Below, one piece after another: positions 8,291-16,231 of a stretch of DNA of 26,383 nt. The stretch spans positions 1 through 26,383 of the forward strand of contig JBATKU010000730.1 in assembly GCA_049669725.1 (NCBI GenBank), in the 5' to 3' direction. Position 1 is the first letter of the stretch. Each line of letters opens with the position of its first letter. The notes under the pieces were generated by a model that searched no databases, had not been told where the DNA came from, and saw only the letters and a program-made list of their open reading frames with translations. The position numbers and the translations under genes were made by a program. Source of the DNA: JAFDCJ01 sp049669725. Lineage in GTDB: Bacteria > Desulfobacterota > Desulfobacteria > Desulfobacterales > JAFDCJ01.

Positions 8291-9319
8291 TTATGGCGCC
8301 AGCACGATTTTCCCGAAATGCTTGCCCGCTTCCATCATTTTATATGCGACACATCCTTCGCTTAACGGCATGACGCAATGAATCACCGGTTTGATTTTTG
8401 CGGACCACAACAAAGCGAGCAGGTCATGAAAATCCTGGTGTGACCCCATGGTACTGCCGATCAGACTGATCTGTTTGCCGAATATAAAGCGGATGTCGAT
8501 CTCAGCCTGAGGGCCGCTGGTGTTCCCGACTATCACGATCCGCCCGCCCCGGGCGACGGCCTGCATGCTTTTGGTAAGGGTGGCTTGGCCGACATTATCC
8601 ACCACCACATCCACGCCCCGCCTGGAGGTAAGTTTAAAAATCTCTTTGGCCCAGTCAACCCGGGATCGATCAAGGACAACATCGGCCCCCAACTGCTGCG
8701 CACGTTCCGCTTTTTCAGAATTGCTGGCTACGACATAAACAGTCGCTCCCGCCAGTTTGGCTATCTGAATCGCGATACTGTTGACCCCTCCACCGGCGCC
8801 AACAACCAGAACTGATTCTCCGGCACGCAATCCGGCGCGGCGCAATAACATGCGCCAGGCAGTAAGACCGACGAGCAGTGGTGCTGCTGCATCCGGATAG
8901 TCAATGTTGTCGGGTATAGCGGCCAGATTGCCTGCCGATATGGCCAAATACTCGGCAGCCCCGCCGCGCCGGTGTTCTCCCAGTATATGGTAGTCCGGGC
9001 TGACACTATCTTCGCCGCTGCGCGTATATTCGTCTTCATCCAGATTCACACCGGGGTCAACAACGACCCGCTGGCCCACCTGCCAGCCGGTGACGTTTTC
9101 ACCGAGCGCCGAAATTTCACCGGCAACGTCAGCGCCGCACCAGTGAGGCATTTCCAATTTTAGACCCGGCCATCCTCTTCGAACCCAAATATCCAAAAAA
9201 TTAAGGGCGCAGGCATGCACCCGAATCAATACCTCCCCCGGCCCGGGCTCGGGATCGGGCACGTCGCCATATTTCACCACATCCAATTCACCGTGTTTGT
9301 CGAAATAAAGTGCCTTCAT
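8291..9319 (-). CDS. MDR-family alcohol dehydrogenase / quinone oxidoreductase homologue
   Basis: NAD(P)H-dependent medium-chain dehydrogenase/reductase of 342 residues. The N-terminal GroES-like domain (about 1-130) contains PGPGEVLIRVHACALNFLD and GEISALGENVTGWQVGQRV. The Rossmann domain has VLVVGAGGGVNSIAIQIAKL with a nucleotide-binding glycine run, and VDVVVDNVG. The four-Cys structural zinc lobe of classical alcohol dehydrogenases is absent, as are clear catalytic zinc ligands apart from an unusual HWCGAD at about residue 59. It is therefore closer to zinc-independent quinone or enoyl reductases, and I do not assign a substrate. GGAGAGG precedes the ATG. The gene is convergent with the membrane-protein gene on its left. 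Confidence 0.85.
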   Translation of the reverse strand: MKALYFDKHGELDVVKYGDVPDPEPGPGEVLIRVHACALNFLDIWVRRGWPGLKLEMPHWCGADVAGEISALGENVTGWQVGQRVVVDPGVNLDEDEYTRSGEDSVSPDYHILGEHRRGGAAEYLAISAGNLAAIPDNIDYPDAAAPLLVGLTAWRMLLRRAGLRAGESVLVVGAGGGVNSIAIQIAKLAGATVYVVASNSEKAERAQQLGADVVLDRSRVDWAKEIFKLTSRRGVDVVVDNVGQATLTKSMQAVARGGRIVIVGNTSGPQAEIDIRFIFGKQISLIGSTMGSHQDFHDLLALLWSAKIKPVIHCVMPLSEGCVAYKMMEAGKHFGKIVLAP

Positions 9320-9506
9320 AATTTAGACCTCTCCTTATTGCAGTCAATATTTTCAATCAAATTAACTTGGGTGCAAATTGCAGCCAGTTTTATACTTGAA
9401 GCTTGCATGAAAATTTATGAGAAATTTAAATAATAATACCTGTTTATCTGGCAAGAATAGGAGCAGTGCCTCCAAATACTTAATCAGTAAAAAGTCGCCA
9501 CAGACC

Positions 9507-9533
9507 GAACCTTTGAACGCTGAACCTTGAACC
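9507..9533. repeat. TTGAACC/TGAACCT short-word repeat
   Basis: Four imperfect copies of the word (T)GAACCTT occur in a row in the gap between the TPR-like gene and the MDR dehydrogenase gene. The element ends five bases before the stop codon of the TPR-like gene. No opposing arm is seen within the gap. The same word family (reverse complement GGTTCA) appears between the archease and rtcB genes. The rest of this 218-base gap (9320-9537) shows nothing else. Confidence 0.65.
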
Positions 9534-9537
9534 TCAT

Positions 9538-10038
9538 CTATTCCAGCATCGACTCTCTGTTTTCCTCTTTGGCAGGCACTACCGAAGAATTGCTCATCAG
9601 AATTCGAGCACAGGCATTCCAGCGCAAAATAGCATCATCGTTTCCGGCCAGGCGCTTATCAATCGCGGATTGGTAGGCCTCCATGGCCTGCCGGAACCAA
9701 TCGTAGGCCAAATGCCCGGAACCGGGCCCTCCCCGGTCAAGATGGGTCTTGGCACGACGTTCACAGATTATCCCGCGATAGTAGATTCGGCTGTATTCAT
9801 CTTTAAGCCGGGGATAAAGGTCACGGGCCTTGGTAAATGATGCGCCAAGATCATGGTCAAACTGATCGGTCAGGGACAGCAGCAGCGTTGTTATGGCTTG
9901 CTGGTTGTCCGGCTCAACTTCCAAAATATCCAGGCAGATGCTCTCCGCCTCTCCGGGTTCGTTTAAGAACCGGTAGCAATTGGCTTTTTCGAGGGCCGCC
10001 GGAATTGCTTCCTTGGACAATGGTTTGAGTTTGAACAT
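9538..10038 (-). CDS. Small TPR-like protein downstream of the succinate dehydrogenase genes
   Basis: Predicted cytoplasmic helical protein of 166 residues. ATG at 10038 is chosen because AGGAG lies 7 bases upstream. The longer frame to 10119 reads through the AATACCA repeat and adds 27 unlikely residues. Residues about 9-50 (ALEKANCYRFLNEPGEAESI to EVEPDNQQA) fit one to two tetratricopeptide repeats. Residues 105-150 (AYDWFRQAMEAYQSAIDKR) look like a further repeat. No catalytic motif is seen. It lies on the same strand as sdhA-sdhB, 151 bases after sdhB. A role linked to the enzyme, for example assembly, is possible but only inferred from position. I do not recognise a named family. Confidence 0.7.
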   Translation of the reverse strand: MFKLKPLSKEAIPAALEKANCYRFLNEPGEAESICLDILEVEPDNQQAITTLLLSLTDQFDHDLGASFTKARDLYPRLKDEYSRIYYRGIICERRAKTHLDRGGPGSGHLAYDWFRQAMEAYQSAIDKRLAGNDDAILRWNACARILMSNSSVVPAKEENRESMLE

Positions 10039-10062
10039 AATTATCTCCTGATCGTTGGCGTT

Positions 10063-10126
10063 TTGTGTTTGGTATTCGGTTTTTTGTGCAGGATTCACCA
10101 AATACCATATACTAAACACTAAATAC
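10063..10126. repeat. TTTGGTATT/AATACCA short-word repeat with inverted arms
   Basis: The gap between sdhB and the TPR-like gene carries GTGTTTGGTATTCGG on the left. On the right are CCAAATACCATATACT and AAACACTAAATACC. TGGTATT (10070-10076) is the exact reverse complement of AATACCA (10100-10106). It is built like the other short-word repeats of the window but uses a different word. Confidence 0.65.
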
Positions 10127-10189
10127 CTTCGTACTCAGATGCAAGGTTAGACGGAGTGGTTTTCCCAAAAAAACAATTAATTTAGCTAA

Positions 10190-10894
10190 TTACTTTCCCT
10201 TTTGCTTTAATACGCGTTTGATTTGCCCCAGGCATTTGGTAATAGGTATCCCTTTGGGGCACACATCCGTGCACCACCACATGGTTTTACAGCCCCAGAC
10301 CCCATTCTCACTGTCGATTTTTTCCAGCCTGTCATCGGTAGCTGTGTCACGAGAATCAAATATATAACGGAAGGCTCGCAACAGGGCCGCCGGTCCGGCA
10401 TAATCCGGGTTGGTCCGCGTAATCGGGCATGACGAAGTACAGGAGGCACACAGGATACATTTCAAGGCCGGCTCAAAAAACGCCTGTGTTTTACTGTCCT
10501 GCAGCCGTTCTTTTTGCGGTGGTTTTTGCTCGGAGATTAAATACGGCCGGACGGAGCGATGTTTGTCAAAAAATGGTTTCAAATCAACGACAAGATCTTT
10601 GATAACGGTAAAAAAAGGTAACGGTTCAATGACAAAATTGTTGCCGGTCTTAAAATCCCTGACAAGCATCTGGCAGGCCAATTCAACCCGGCTGTTTATG
10701 ACCAGGGCGTCCGAACCGCATATTCCATGGGCACATGAATAACGATAGGCCAGAGTGGGATCCTGTTCCCACCTGATCTTGTTGAGACAATCTAAAATTT
10801 TGTCAGTTGGATCGGCATCTACGGTGTATTCTTGATAACGGTTTTCTTTATCAACCGCCGGGTCAAAACGGTAAATGATAAAGTCGCATTTCAT
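10190..10894 (-). CDS. sdhB: Succinate dehydrogenase/fumarate reductase iron-sulfur subunit
   Basis: Electron-transfer subunit carrying three iron-sulfur clusters between the flavoprotein and the quinone site. Of its 234 residues, the N-terminal ferredoxin domain shows Cys54, Cys59, Asp62 and Cys74 (CAHGICGSD to ELAC) for the 2Fe-2S cluster. The Asp in the third position is the same substitution as in E. coli SdhB. The C-terminal domain has Cys146, Cys149, Cys152 and Cys156 (CILCASCTSSCP) plus Cys202, Cys208 and Cys212 (CKTMWWCTDVCPKG), the pattern for the 4Fe-4S and 3Fe-4S clusters. It starts one base after the sdhA stop (TAAGATG), so the two are surely co-translated. Direction of catalysis (succinate oxidation or fumarate reduction) cannot be told from sequence. 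Confidence 0.94.
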   Translation of the reverse strand: MKCDFIIYRFDPAVDKENRYQEYTVDADPTDKILDCLNKIRWEQDPTLAYRYSCAHGICGSDALVINSRVELACQMLVRDFKTGNNFVIEPLPFFTVIKDLVVDLKPFFDKHRSVRPYLISEQKPPQKERLQDSKTQAFFEPALKCILCASCTSSCPITRTNPDYAGPAALLRAFRYIFDSRDTATDDRLEKIDSENGVWGCKTMWWCTDVCPKGIPITKCLGQIKRVLKQKGK

Positions 10895-10895
10895 C

Positions 10896-12620
10896 TTAAT
10901 ATTTCCTTTCTTTGGGCTGAAAGCGAGTTATGGTGACGGGCTTTTCAAATATTTCGGGCCCCTTGTCCGTGCGGCGCACGAGGGTGTGCACAAGATAGGT
11001 TTTATCATTGCGCTCGGGAAAGTCTTCCCGAAAGTGGGCACCGCGGCTTTCCCGGCGGTACAGCCCTCCCATGGTAATAACCTCGGCCAGGTCCAGCATG
11101 TGACCCAGTTCGAGGGCATCCAAAAGGTCCCTGTTAAAACAGCTGCCTCTATCCTGCAAAGATACCATTTGATAGCGCGTTTTAAGCTCCCTTATTTTTT
11201 CTAAAGCTTCGGTCAGGGTAGATTCCAAGCGAAATACTGAAACCTTTTCCATCATCACTTCCTGCATGCTGGACATGATGTCGCCGATCTTCTCCTTACC
11301 TTTTGCGTCCATCAATTCGGCAATTTTGGCGCCGGCCAGTTTTTCAAAATCAGTTGCAGGTTTCCGCAAGTCAGCACCTTGCACATATCGGCTAATTTCC
11401 ATACCGGCTCGGCGGCCAAAAACCAGGGTGTCGAGCAGGGAGTTGCAGCCCAGACGATTGGCACCGTGAACCGACACACAGGCACACTCGCCGGCCGCGA
11501 ACAGCCCCTCAAAGGGCGTATTGCCGCTGTCAACAACAACACGGCCGTCTGCGTCGGAAGCGATGCCGCCCATCATATAATGACAGGTCGGCTGGACTGG
11601 AATGGGCTCTTTGGTCGCATCAACTCCGGCATACGTGCGTGCGAAACCGGTTATTTCGGCAAGTTTGCTGTTTATGACATCTTCACCAAGATGCGTCAGG
11701 TCGAGGTGGACGTAATCCCTGCCGTCAATACCTCTGCCGGCTCTAATTTCCTCCAGGATACAGCGCGCAATCATGTCCCGGGGAGCCAGATCTTTGATGA
11801 CCGGGGCATAGCGTTCCATGAAACGCTCCCCGTCTTTGTTGAGCAGTATACCGCCTTCGCCCCGGGCGGCTTCGCTGATCAGGATTCCCAATTTGTAAAT
11901 CCCGGTGGGATGAAACTGCACAAATTCCATGTCCTCCAGAGGAGCACCGGCTCTGTAAGCCAGGGCCATGCCGTCACCGGTTGATGCAAAGGCATTCGAG
12001 GTCGTCTTGAAAATTTTGCCGGCGCCCCCGGTGGCCAGCAAAACAACCTTGCTGTAAAACGTGTGCAACTCACCGGTTGCCAGCTCATAGGCAACCACAC
12101 CATAGCAACGGCCGTCTTCAACCATCAGGGAAAGCACCTGATATTCATCATAGAATTGAGTATTCCGCTGCAGGCACGTCTCCCAGAGCGTATCCAGAAT
12201 GACCCTTCCGGTTCTATCGGCTGCAAAACAGGCTCTTTTAACCGGTGCCTTGCCGAATCCGCTGGTATGTCCGCCGAAAGCTCTCTGGGCTATCTTGCCT
12301 TCACTGGTTCGATTGAAGGGTACGCCCATGTGCTCAAGCTCAAAAATAGTGCGCGGTGCATCCTTGGCCATGGTTTCAATGGCATCCTGATCCCCCAGGT
12401 AGTCACTGCCTTTAACCGTGTCAAACATGTGCCACTCCCAGCTGTCTTCTTCCTCATTGGCCAGGGCCGCACCGATGCCGCCCTGGGCGGCGCCCGAATG
12501 GGAGCGGGTGGCAAACACTTTACTGAGCACCGCTACGCTGGCATTTTCGCCGATTTCAATGGCGGCGCGCAGGCCGGAAAGGCCGGCCCCGATAATAATA
12601 ACGTCAAACTGATGTTCCAT
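10896..12620 (-). CDS. sdhA: Succinate dehydrogenase/fumarate reductase flavoprotein subunit
   Basis: FAD-containing catalytic subunit of 574 residues, the normal length. The N-terminal dinucleotide motif IIGAGLSGLRAAI (about 9-21) is followed by RSHSGAAQGGI. There His41 is the expected site of covalent FAD attachment. The substrate-site motifs QFHPTGIY, EAARGEGGILLN and PTCHYMMGGI are intact, as is the FAD motif GANRLGCNSLLDTLVFG. The C-terminus ends in TRFQPKERKY, as in many SdhA/FrdA proteins. GAGG lies 6 bases before the ATG. It is the first gene of the block. No cytochrome b anchor gene precedes or follows it here, which is unusual for an enzyme that normally delivers electrons to the membrane quinone pool. 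Confidence 0.95.
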   Translation of the reverse strand: MEHQFDVIIIGAGLSGLRAAIEIGENASVAVLSKVFATRSHSGAAQGGIGAALANEEEDSWEWHMFDTVKGSDYLGDQDAIETMAKDAPRTIFELEHMGVPFNRTSEGKIAQRAFGGHTSGFGKAPVKRACFAADRTGRVILDTLWETCLQRNTQFYDEYQVLSLMVEDGRCYGVVAYELATGELHTFYSKVVLLATGGAGKIFKTTSNAFASTGDGMALAYRAGAPLEDMEFVQFHPTGIYKLGILISEAARGEGGILLNKDGERFMERYAPVIKDLAPRDMIARCILEEIRAGRGIDGRDYVHLDLTHLGEDVINSKLAEITGFARTYAGVDATKEPIPVQPTCHYMMGGIASDADGRVVVDSGNTPFEGLFAAGECACVSVHGANRLGCNSLLDTLVFGRRAGMEISRYVQGADLRKPATDFEKLAGAKIAELMDAKGKEKIGDIMSSMQEVMMEKVSVFRLESTLTEALEKIRELKTRYQMVSLQDRGSCFNRDLLDALELGHMLDLAEVITMGGLYRRESRGAHFREDFPERNDKTYLVHTLVRRTDKGPEIFEKPVTITRFQPKERKY

Positions 12621-12830
12621 AAATTACCTCGTTTTCAAATGTTAGATGTTGCCGGCAGGCAGATCTGGATACCCGCAAATGCTAAACATTTTGAATAAAA
12701 GAAATAATGGGATCCGGTATAAGGAGAGCAGCAATCGCCCTAAAGGCTTTATTTTTAGATGAAAAGCGTTTCCTGATAAAAAATTTATAGAGTACCGGAC
12801 AGAATATGTAAAGGATTTTTTAATGAACAA

Positions 12831-12934
12831 CCCCGCTACAAGCAACGGGGTATCAAACGGAAAATTTTAAACGCCCCAAGGGGCGGGGAATTAAACCCTC
12901 GTCCGCCGCAGGCGGATTAACCGACCTGCAGGTC
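12831..12934. repeat. Cluster of GC-rich palindromes, REP-like
   Basis: Four dyads follow one another: CCCCG (12831-12835) with CGGGG (12846-12850); CGCCCC-AA-GGGGCG (12872-12885); TCCGCC-GCA-GGCGGA (12902-12916); and GACCTGCAGGTC (12923-12934). A related hairpin, CCCGCT-GT-AGCGGG, lies at 13142-13155 and shares the ACCCCGCT lead-in with the first. The region contrasts with its AT-rich surroundings. It resembles REP-type extragenic palindromes, but no transposase-like RAYT gene is present in the window. The first hairpin could also end transcription, though no T-run follows on either side. Confidence 0.55.
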
Positions 12935-13029
12935 CAATCGAATTGATTTAGCCTGCATAATTGGTGCTTGACAACTTAAGATCAAATATTACATGTTATG
13001 AGTATATATGGCGCTCTGGAGTCTTCATT

Positions 13030-13044
13030 TATCGGTAACCGATA
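13030..13044. promoter_or_regulatory. Perfect dyad, possible operator upstream of the archease gene
   Basis: TATCGG (13030-13035) and CCGATA (13039-13044) are exact inverted arms around TAA, about 185 bases before the archease start and 57 bases after a TTGACA. The size and symmetry fit a dimeric regulator site. There is no independent support. Confidence 0.25.
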
Positions 13045-13227
13045 CACCCTGATCAGCATTTGCGAATTCTGCTTCATCTGCTTTTATCGACAGTATCAAC
13101 GTCCAGCACGATTTTTGTAATACCAAATTTTTTTATACTACCCCGCTGTAGCGGGCGAAATGTCCGGTGTTTTTTGCCTCCATCATGGCTCCGGTGAAAT
13201 AGACTAAGTTTTCACGGGGAAAAAATA

Positions 13228-13683
13228 ATGGAATACAAGGAAATAATGCCATCAGGGTCTTCCACATCCCATCCCCTCGTTGCCTTTGAGGAAATAGAGC
13301 ATACTGCAGACCAGGCATTAATAATTTACGGACGAAACCTGGAGGAACTGCTTCTCAATGCTGCCCGCGGCCTAAACAGCCTTATGGGAACAGATGAAGA
13401 GCATAACTCGACGCCGATAACAAAATCTATAGAGCTTGATGCTATTGATGCCGAAAGCCTGTTGGTCGAATGGTTGAGCGAGCTTGCTTATTGGGCCGAA
13501 GCCGAGATGCTCATTTTCAGCAAATTCGATTTGCAAACCATTAGGCCAACCCATGTCAAGGCAACAATTTGCGGAAGCCGGGTCACCCAAATGAAAAAAC
13601 ACATCAAGGCGGTCACCTATCATAATTTGGAAATAGTTAAATCGGAAACAGGATTGGCGGCCACAGTGGTGTTTGATGTCTGA
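13228..13683 (+). CDS. Archease
   Basis: Small metal-binding cofactor protein that promotes guanylation and turnover of the RNA ligase RtcB. The 151 residues match the archease fold order. The N-terminal signature FEEIEHTADQALIIYGRN (about 20-37), with the conserved His-Thr-Ala-Asp, is followed by LEELLLNAARGL and by LLVEWLSELAYWAEAE. It ends with HIKAVTYHNLEIV and a C-terminal Asp-Val, as in the family. The start is uncertain: ATG 13246 has AAGGA five bases upstream and may be preferred over 13228. The rtcB gene lies 113 bases downstream on the same strand, which supports a joint role in RNA repair or tRNA ligation. Confidence 0.85.
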   Translation: MEYKEIMPSGSSTSHPLVAFEEIEHTADQALIIYGRNLEELLLNAARGLNSLMGTDEEHNSTPITKSIELDAIDAESLLVEWLSELAYWAEAEMLIFSKFDLQTIRPTHVKATICGSRVTQMKKHIKAVTYHNLEIVKSETGLAATVVFDV

Positions 13684-13688
13684 AATGA

Positions 13689-13785
13689 GGGTTCAGGGTT
13701 CACCGTTCAGGGTTGGCACTTAAAAGTGCTCACCAGCAACATTTTATAACCTCTCGTATGAACCCTGAACCCAGAACTTTGAACC
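13689..13785. repeat. GGGTTCA inverted repeat between archease and rtcB
   Basis: The left arm (13689-13714) contains GGGTTCA/CGTTCAGGGTT three times; the right arm (13761-13785) contains AACCCTGAACCCAGAACTTTGAACC. GGGTTCAGGGTT (13689-13700) is an exact 12-base reverse complement of AACCCTGAACCC (13761-13772). Between the arms lies a second palindrome, GCACTT-AA-AAGTGC (13716-13729). The element fills almost the whole gap between two genes expected to be cotranscribed and ends 11 bases before the rtcB start. Confidence 0.8.
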
Positions 13786-13796
13786 AAGGTACAGCC

Positions 13797-15248
13797 ATGG
13801 TCAGCATTAACGAATTCAAACAAATCGATGAGTACCTTTACGAGGTACCGGCTTCCTATCGGGATGATATGCGGGTGCCGGCTCGTTTTTACGCCGATGC
13901 GAAACTGCTGGAGGGCGTTAAAGATGACCGGAGCCTGGAGCAACTGGTAAATACCGCCTCCCTGCCGGGAGCAGTTAAGTATGCCCTGGCTATGCCGGAT
14001 ATTCACCAGGGATACGGTTTTCCCATCGGCGGCGTCCTGGCGACAGAACTCCCTGATGGGGTCATATCTCCCGGGGGTGTGGGCTATGACATCAATTGCG
14101 GGGTTCGCCTGCTTGCAACTCACATGGAACAGGCAGAGATAGCGCCCTATCTGGACGATCTGGCCTCCGCCCTTTATGCCAATTGCCCCAGCGGTGTTGG
14201 CAAAGGCGGAAGCGTCAAGCTCAAACACGGTGAGTTGGATCGAATATTGGAGCATGGATCTAAGTGGGCATTGAAACGCGGCTTTGCCGCGGATTCAGAC
14301 CTGGAACGCACCGAGGAAAGCGGCTGTTTGGCTGGGGCTGATGCCGCCAAAGTGAGCCCGAGAGCCAAGGACCGCGGTAAGGGACAGGTAGGAACCCTGG
14401 GCGCTGGAAACCATTTTATCGAAATCGATGTTGTAGATGAAGTTTCAGACGATACCATCGCGCGGCGTATCGGGCTTTCTCAAGGGCAGGTTGCCATCCA
14501 AGTTCATTGCGGCTCTCGCGGTCTCGGACATCAGGTCTGCAGTGATTATGTCAAACGCTTTCAAAAATCCACCAGCCGTTACGGCTTCGAGCTGCCGGAT
14601 CGGGAACTGGTCTGTGCGCCGCTAAGCAGCCCGGAAGGCCAGGATTATTTAATGGCCATGAAAGCGGCGGCCAATTACGCTTTTGCCAACCGCCAGGTCC
14701 TGGCCCACCATATACGACGCAGTTTTGAACAAACGCTGGCCGGCAAGGTCAACAATCACAATCTTTACCAGATTTATGACATTGCCCATAATATGGCCAA
14801 AGTCGAAACCCATGAGATCAACGGCAAAATGGTAAAGCTTTGTGTGCATCGCAAAGGCGCCACCAGAGCTTTTGGACCCGGCTCGCCGGAACTTCCCGCT
14901 GTATACCGGGATATCGGTCAACCGGTCCTGGTACCCGGCTCCATGGGCACTGCCAGCTGGGTACTGGCGGGAACCCGGGCCTCGATGACCCAAACCTTTG
15001 GATCGACCTGCCACGGGGCCGGCCGGACAATGAGCCGTAAAAAAGCAAAAAAATCAATCCATGGTCCCGGTCTGCGCGATCAGCTTGAAGCCCAGGGTAT
15101 TCATGTGCGGGCCGGCAGCATGTCCGCTCTGGCTGAAGAGGCGCCGGCAGCCTACAAGGACGTCAACCGGGTAGTAGAAGTCGTCCATGGCGCCGGCATC
15201 GCTAAAAAGGTCGCCAGGCTGAGGCCAGTGGCGGTTATAAAAGGATAG
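13797..15248 (+). CDS. rtcB: RNA-splicing ligase RtcB
   Basis: GTP- and metal-dependent ligase that joins 2',3'-cyclic-phosphate or 3'-phosphate RNA ends to 5'-OH ends. ATG 13797 gives 483 residues and has AAGG seven bases upstream. The longer frame from 13713 only reads through the repeat. Metal and active-site residues align well with the archaeal enzyme: Asp98 and Cys101 in GGVGYDINCG, His206 in GAGNHFIEI, His237 in VHCGSRGLGH and His331 in YDIAHNMAK. His406 in FGSTCHGAGR is the expected guanylation site. HRKGATRAFGPG (351-362) and GSMGT (381-385) are also intact. The archease gene immediately upstream strengthens the call. Confidence 0.96.
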   Translation: MVSINEFKQIDEYLYEVPASYRDDMRVPARFYADAKLLEGVKDDRSLEQLVNTASLPGAVKYALAMPDIHQGYGFPIGGVLATELPDGVISPGGVGYDINCGVRLLATHMEQAEIAPYLDDLASALYANCPSGVGKGGSVKLKHGELDRILEHGSKWALKRGFAADSDLERTEESGCLAGADAAKVSPRAKDRGKGQVGTLGAGNHFIEIDVVDEVSDDTIARRIGLSQGQVAIQVHCGSRGLGHQVCSDYVKRFQKSTSRYGFELPDRELVCAPLSSPEGQDYLMAMKAAANYAFANRQVLAHHIRRSFEQTLAGKVNNHNLYQIYDIAHNMAKVETHEINGKMVKLCVHRKGATRAFGPGSPELPAVYRDIGQPVLVPGSMGTASWVLAGTRASMTQTFGSTCHGAGRTMSRKKAKKSIHGPGLRDQLEAQGIHVRAGSMSALAEEAPAAYKDVNRVVEVVHGAGIAKKVARLRPVAVIKG

Positions 15249-15313
15249 AGATAGAAAAAAACAAATTAATCCGAATACTACAGTAACCAACCTAAAAACA
15301 GGAGGAGGAAACC

Positions 15314-16231
15314 ATGAGAGTACAATTTAAAAATATATTGTGCGCCACTGATTTTTCGGATTTCTCCAATCAAACAGTCAACTATGGTGTGGCACTGGCC
15401 AAGGAGTTTGGTGCCCGGATCATCGTCTGCCACGTAATTGACCTGTCCTCGGTTGCCATATACGGCGAATTCCAGCTGGATCCTGTTGGGCAACAGAATC
15501 GAATCATAGAGGACGCCAAGGAGCAGCTTGAAACACTCACCGGTGATCAGCCGGTGGAGTGGGAGCCATTAATTACCGTAGGCAAGCCGGCGGATGAAAT
15601 TATGAGAGCTGTGGAAGAAAAAGACATCGACCTTGTGATATCCGCCACCCGCGGCCGTTCCGGTCTCAAGCGCCTGATACTGGGTTCGGTCACCGAGCGC
15701 CTGATGTTGACCCTGCCATGCCCCCTGCTGGTGTTGCGCAGCCCGGAGCATGACTTTGTAGGCGATCCCGATCAGGCAATCAGACTGAAGAAAATCCTGG
15801 TGGGCTGCGATTTCTCACCGGATTCCGGTCAGGCACTCAACCACGCGCTGAGTCTGGCCCAGGAGTTTGAGGCTGAATTACACCTGGCCAATGTGATTGA
15901 ACCACCGGCACACCCTAATTTGTTGAAAGAAAAAACTTCTGCAATCGATAAAATACAGGATGATTACCGCAACCTTCTCATCCAAAAACTCAAAGAAATG
16001 GTTCCCGAGGAGGCCCGCAATTGGTGCACCCCGCAAACAAGACTTTTGGAAGGGCAGCCTTATGAAGAGCTGGCCAGATACGCAGAATCAAATGATATCG
16101 ACATGATCGTGATGGGCATCAGAGGGCACGGTTTGGTTAAAACCCTGTTTCTTGGTTCAACCACGGACCGGGTCGTACGCAGAGCCCCTTGCCCGGTTTT
16201 GACAGTCGGTTCAATGGTGTCGGGGACCTAG
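15314..16231 (+). CDS. Tandem universal stress protein (two UspA domains)
   Basis: Cytoplasmic protein of 305 residues made of two Usp domains. Domain 1 (about 4-145) starts FKNILCATDFSDFS and ends CPLLVLR. Domain 2 (about 155-301) starts LKKILVGCDFSPDS and ends CPVLTVG. The ATP-binding signature G-x2-G-x9-G-S is complete in domain 2 (GIRGHGLVKTLFLGS). In domain 1 the first Gly is replaced by Ala (ATRGRSGLKRLILGS), so nucleotide binding may differ between halves. GGAGGAGG stands before the ATG. It lies 65 bases after rtcB on the same strand and may share its transcript. The function in this organism is unknown; the family is induced by stress and starvation. Confidence 0.9.
   Translation: MRVQFKNILCATDFSDFSNQTVNYGVALAKEFGARIIVCHVIDLSSVAIYGEFQLDPVGQQNRIIEDAKEQLETLTGDQPVEWEPLITVGKPADEIMRAVEEKDIDLVISATRGRSGLKRLILGSVTERLMLTLPCPLLVLRSPEHDFVGDPDQAIRLKKILVGCDFSPDSGQALNHALSLAQEFEAELHLANVIEPPAHPNLLKEKTSAIDKIQDDYRNLLIQKLKEMVPEEARNWCTPQTRLLEGQPYEELARYAESNDIDMIVMGIRGHGLVKTLFLGSTTDRVVRRAPCPVLTVGSMVSGT

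Larger units (their letters stand above)
12621..13227. other. 607-base gap between sdhA and archease genes
   Basis: Divergent intergenic region with no supported gene. The only minus-strand frame of any size (12642-12845) reads as an unremarkable hydrophobic-basic peptide and crosses the hairpin region. From 12831 to 12934 the stretch holds four short palindromes, listed separately. At 13030-13044 lies the dyad TATCGG-TAA-CCGATA. At 13142-13155 is another hairpin. A perfect TTGACA occurs at 12968-12973 but no acceptable -10 follows at the proper distance. Promoters for sdhA (minus) and for the archease gene (plus) should both lie here. Confidence 0.5.

Noticed and set aside
11379..11984. Plus-strand 201-codon frame within sdhA
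   Set aside because: It is antisense to the sdhA catalytic core, whose motifs are fully intact, and has no homology that I recognise.
12642..12845. Minus-strand 67-codon frame upstream of sdhA, considered as a possible sdhC anchor
   Set aside because: It is too short, has no heme-ligating His pattern or clear membrane helices of the anchor type, no good ribosome binding site, and crosses the hairpin cluster.
12968..12997. Perfect TTGACA as a promoter for the archease gene
   Set aside because: No -10 better than three of six matches lies 16-18 bases downstream, and the site is 255 bases from the gene.
13713..13730. Sigma54-like TTGGCAC followed by GC
   Set aside because: The GG-to-GC spacing is one base too long, and the sequence is better explained as the inner palindrome of the repeat element.
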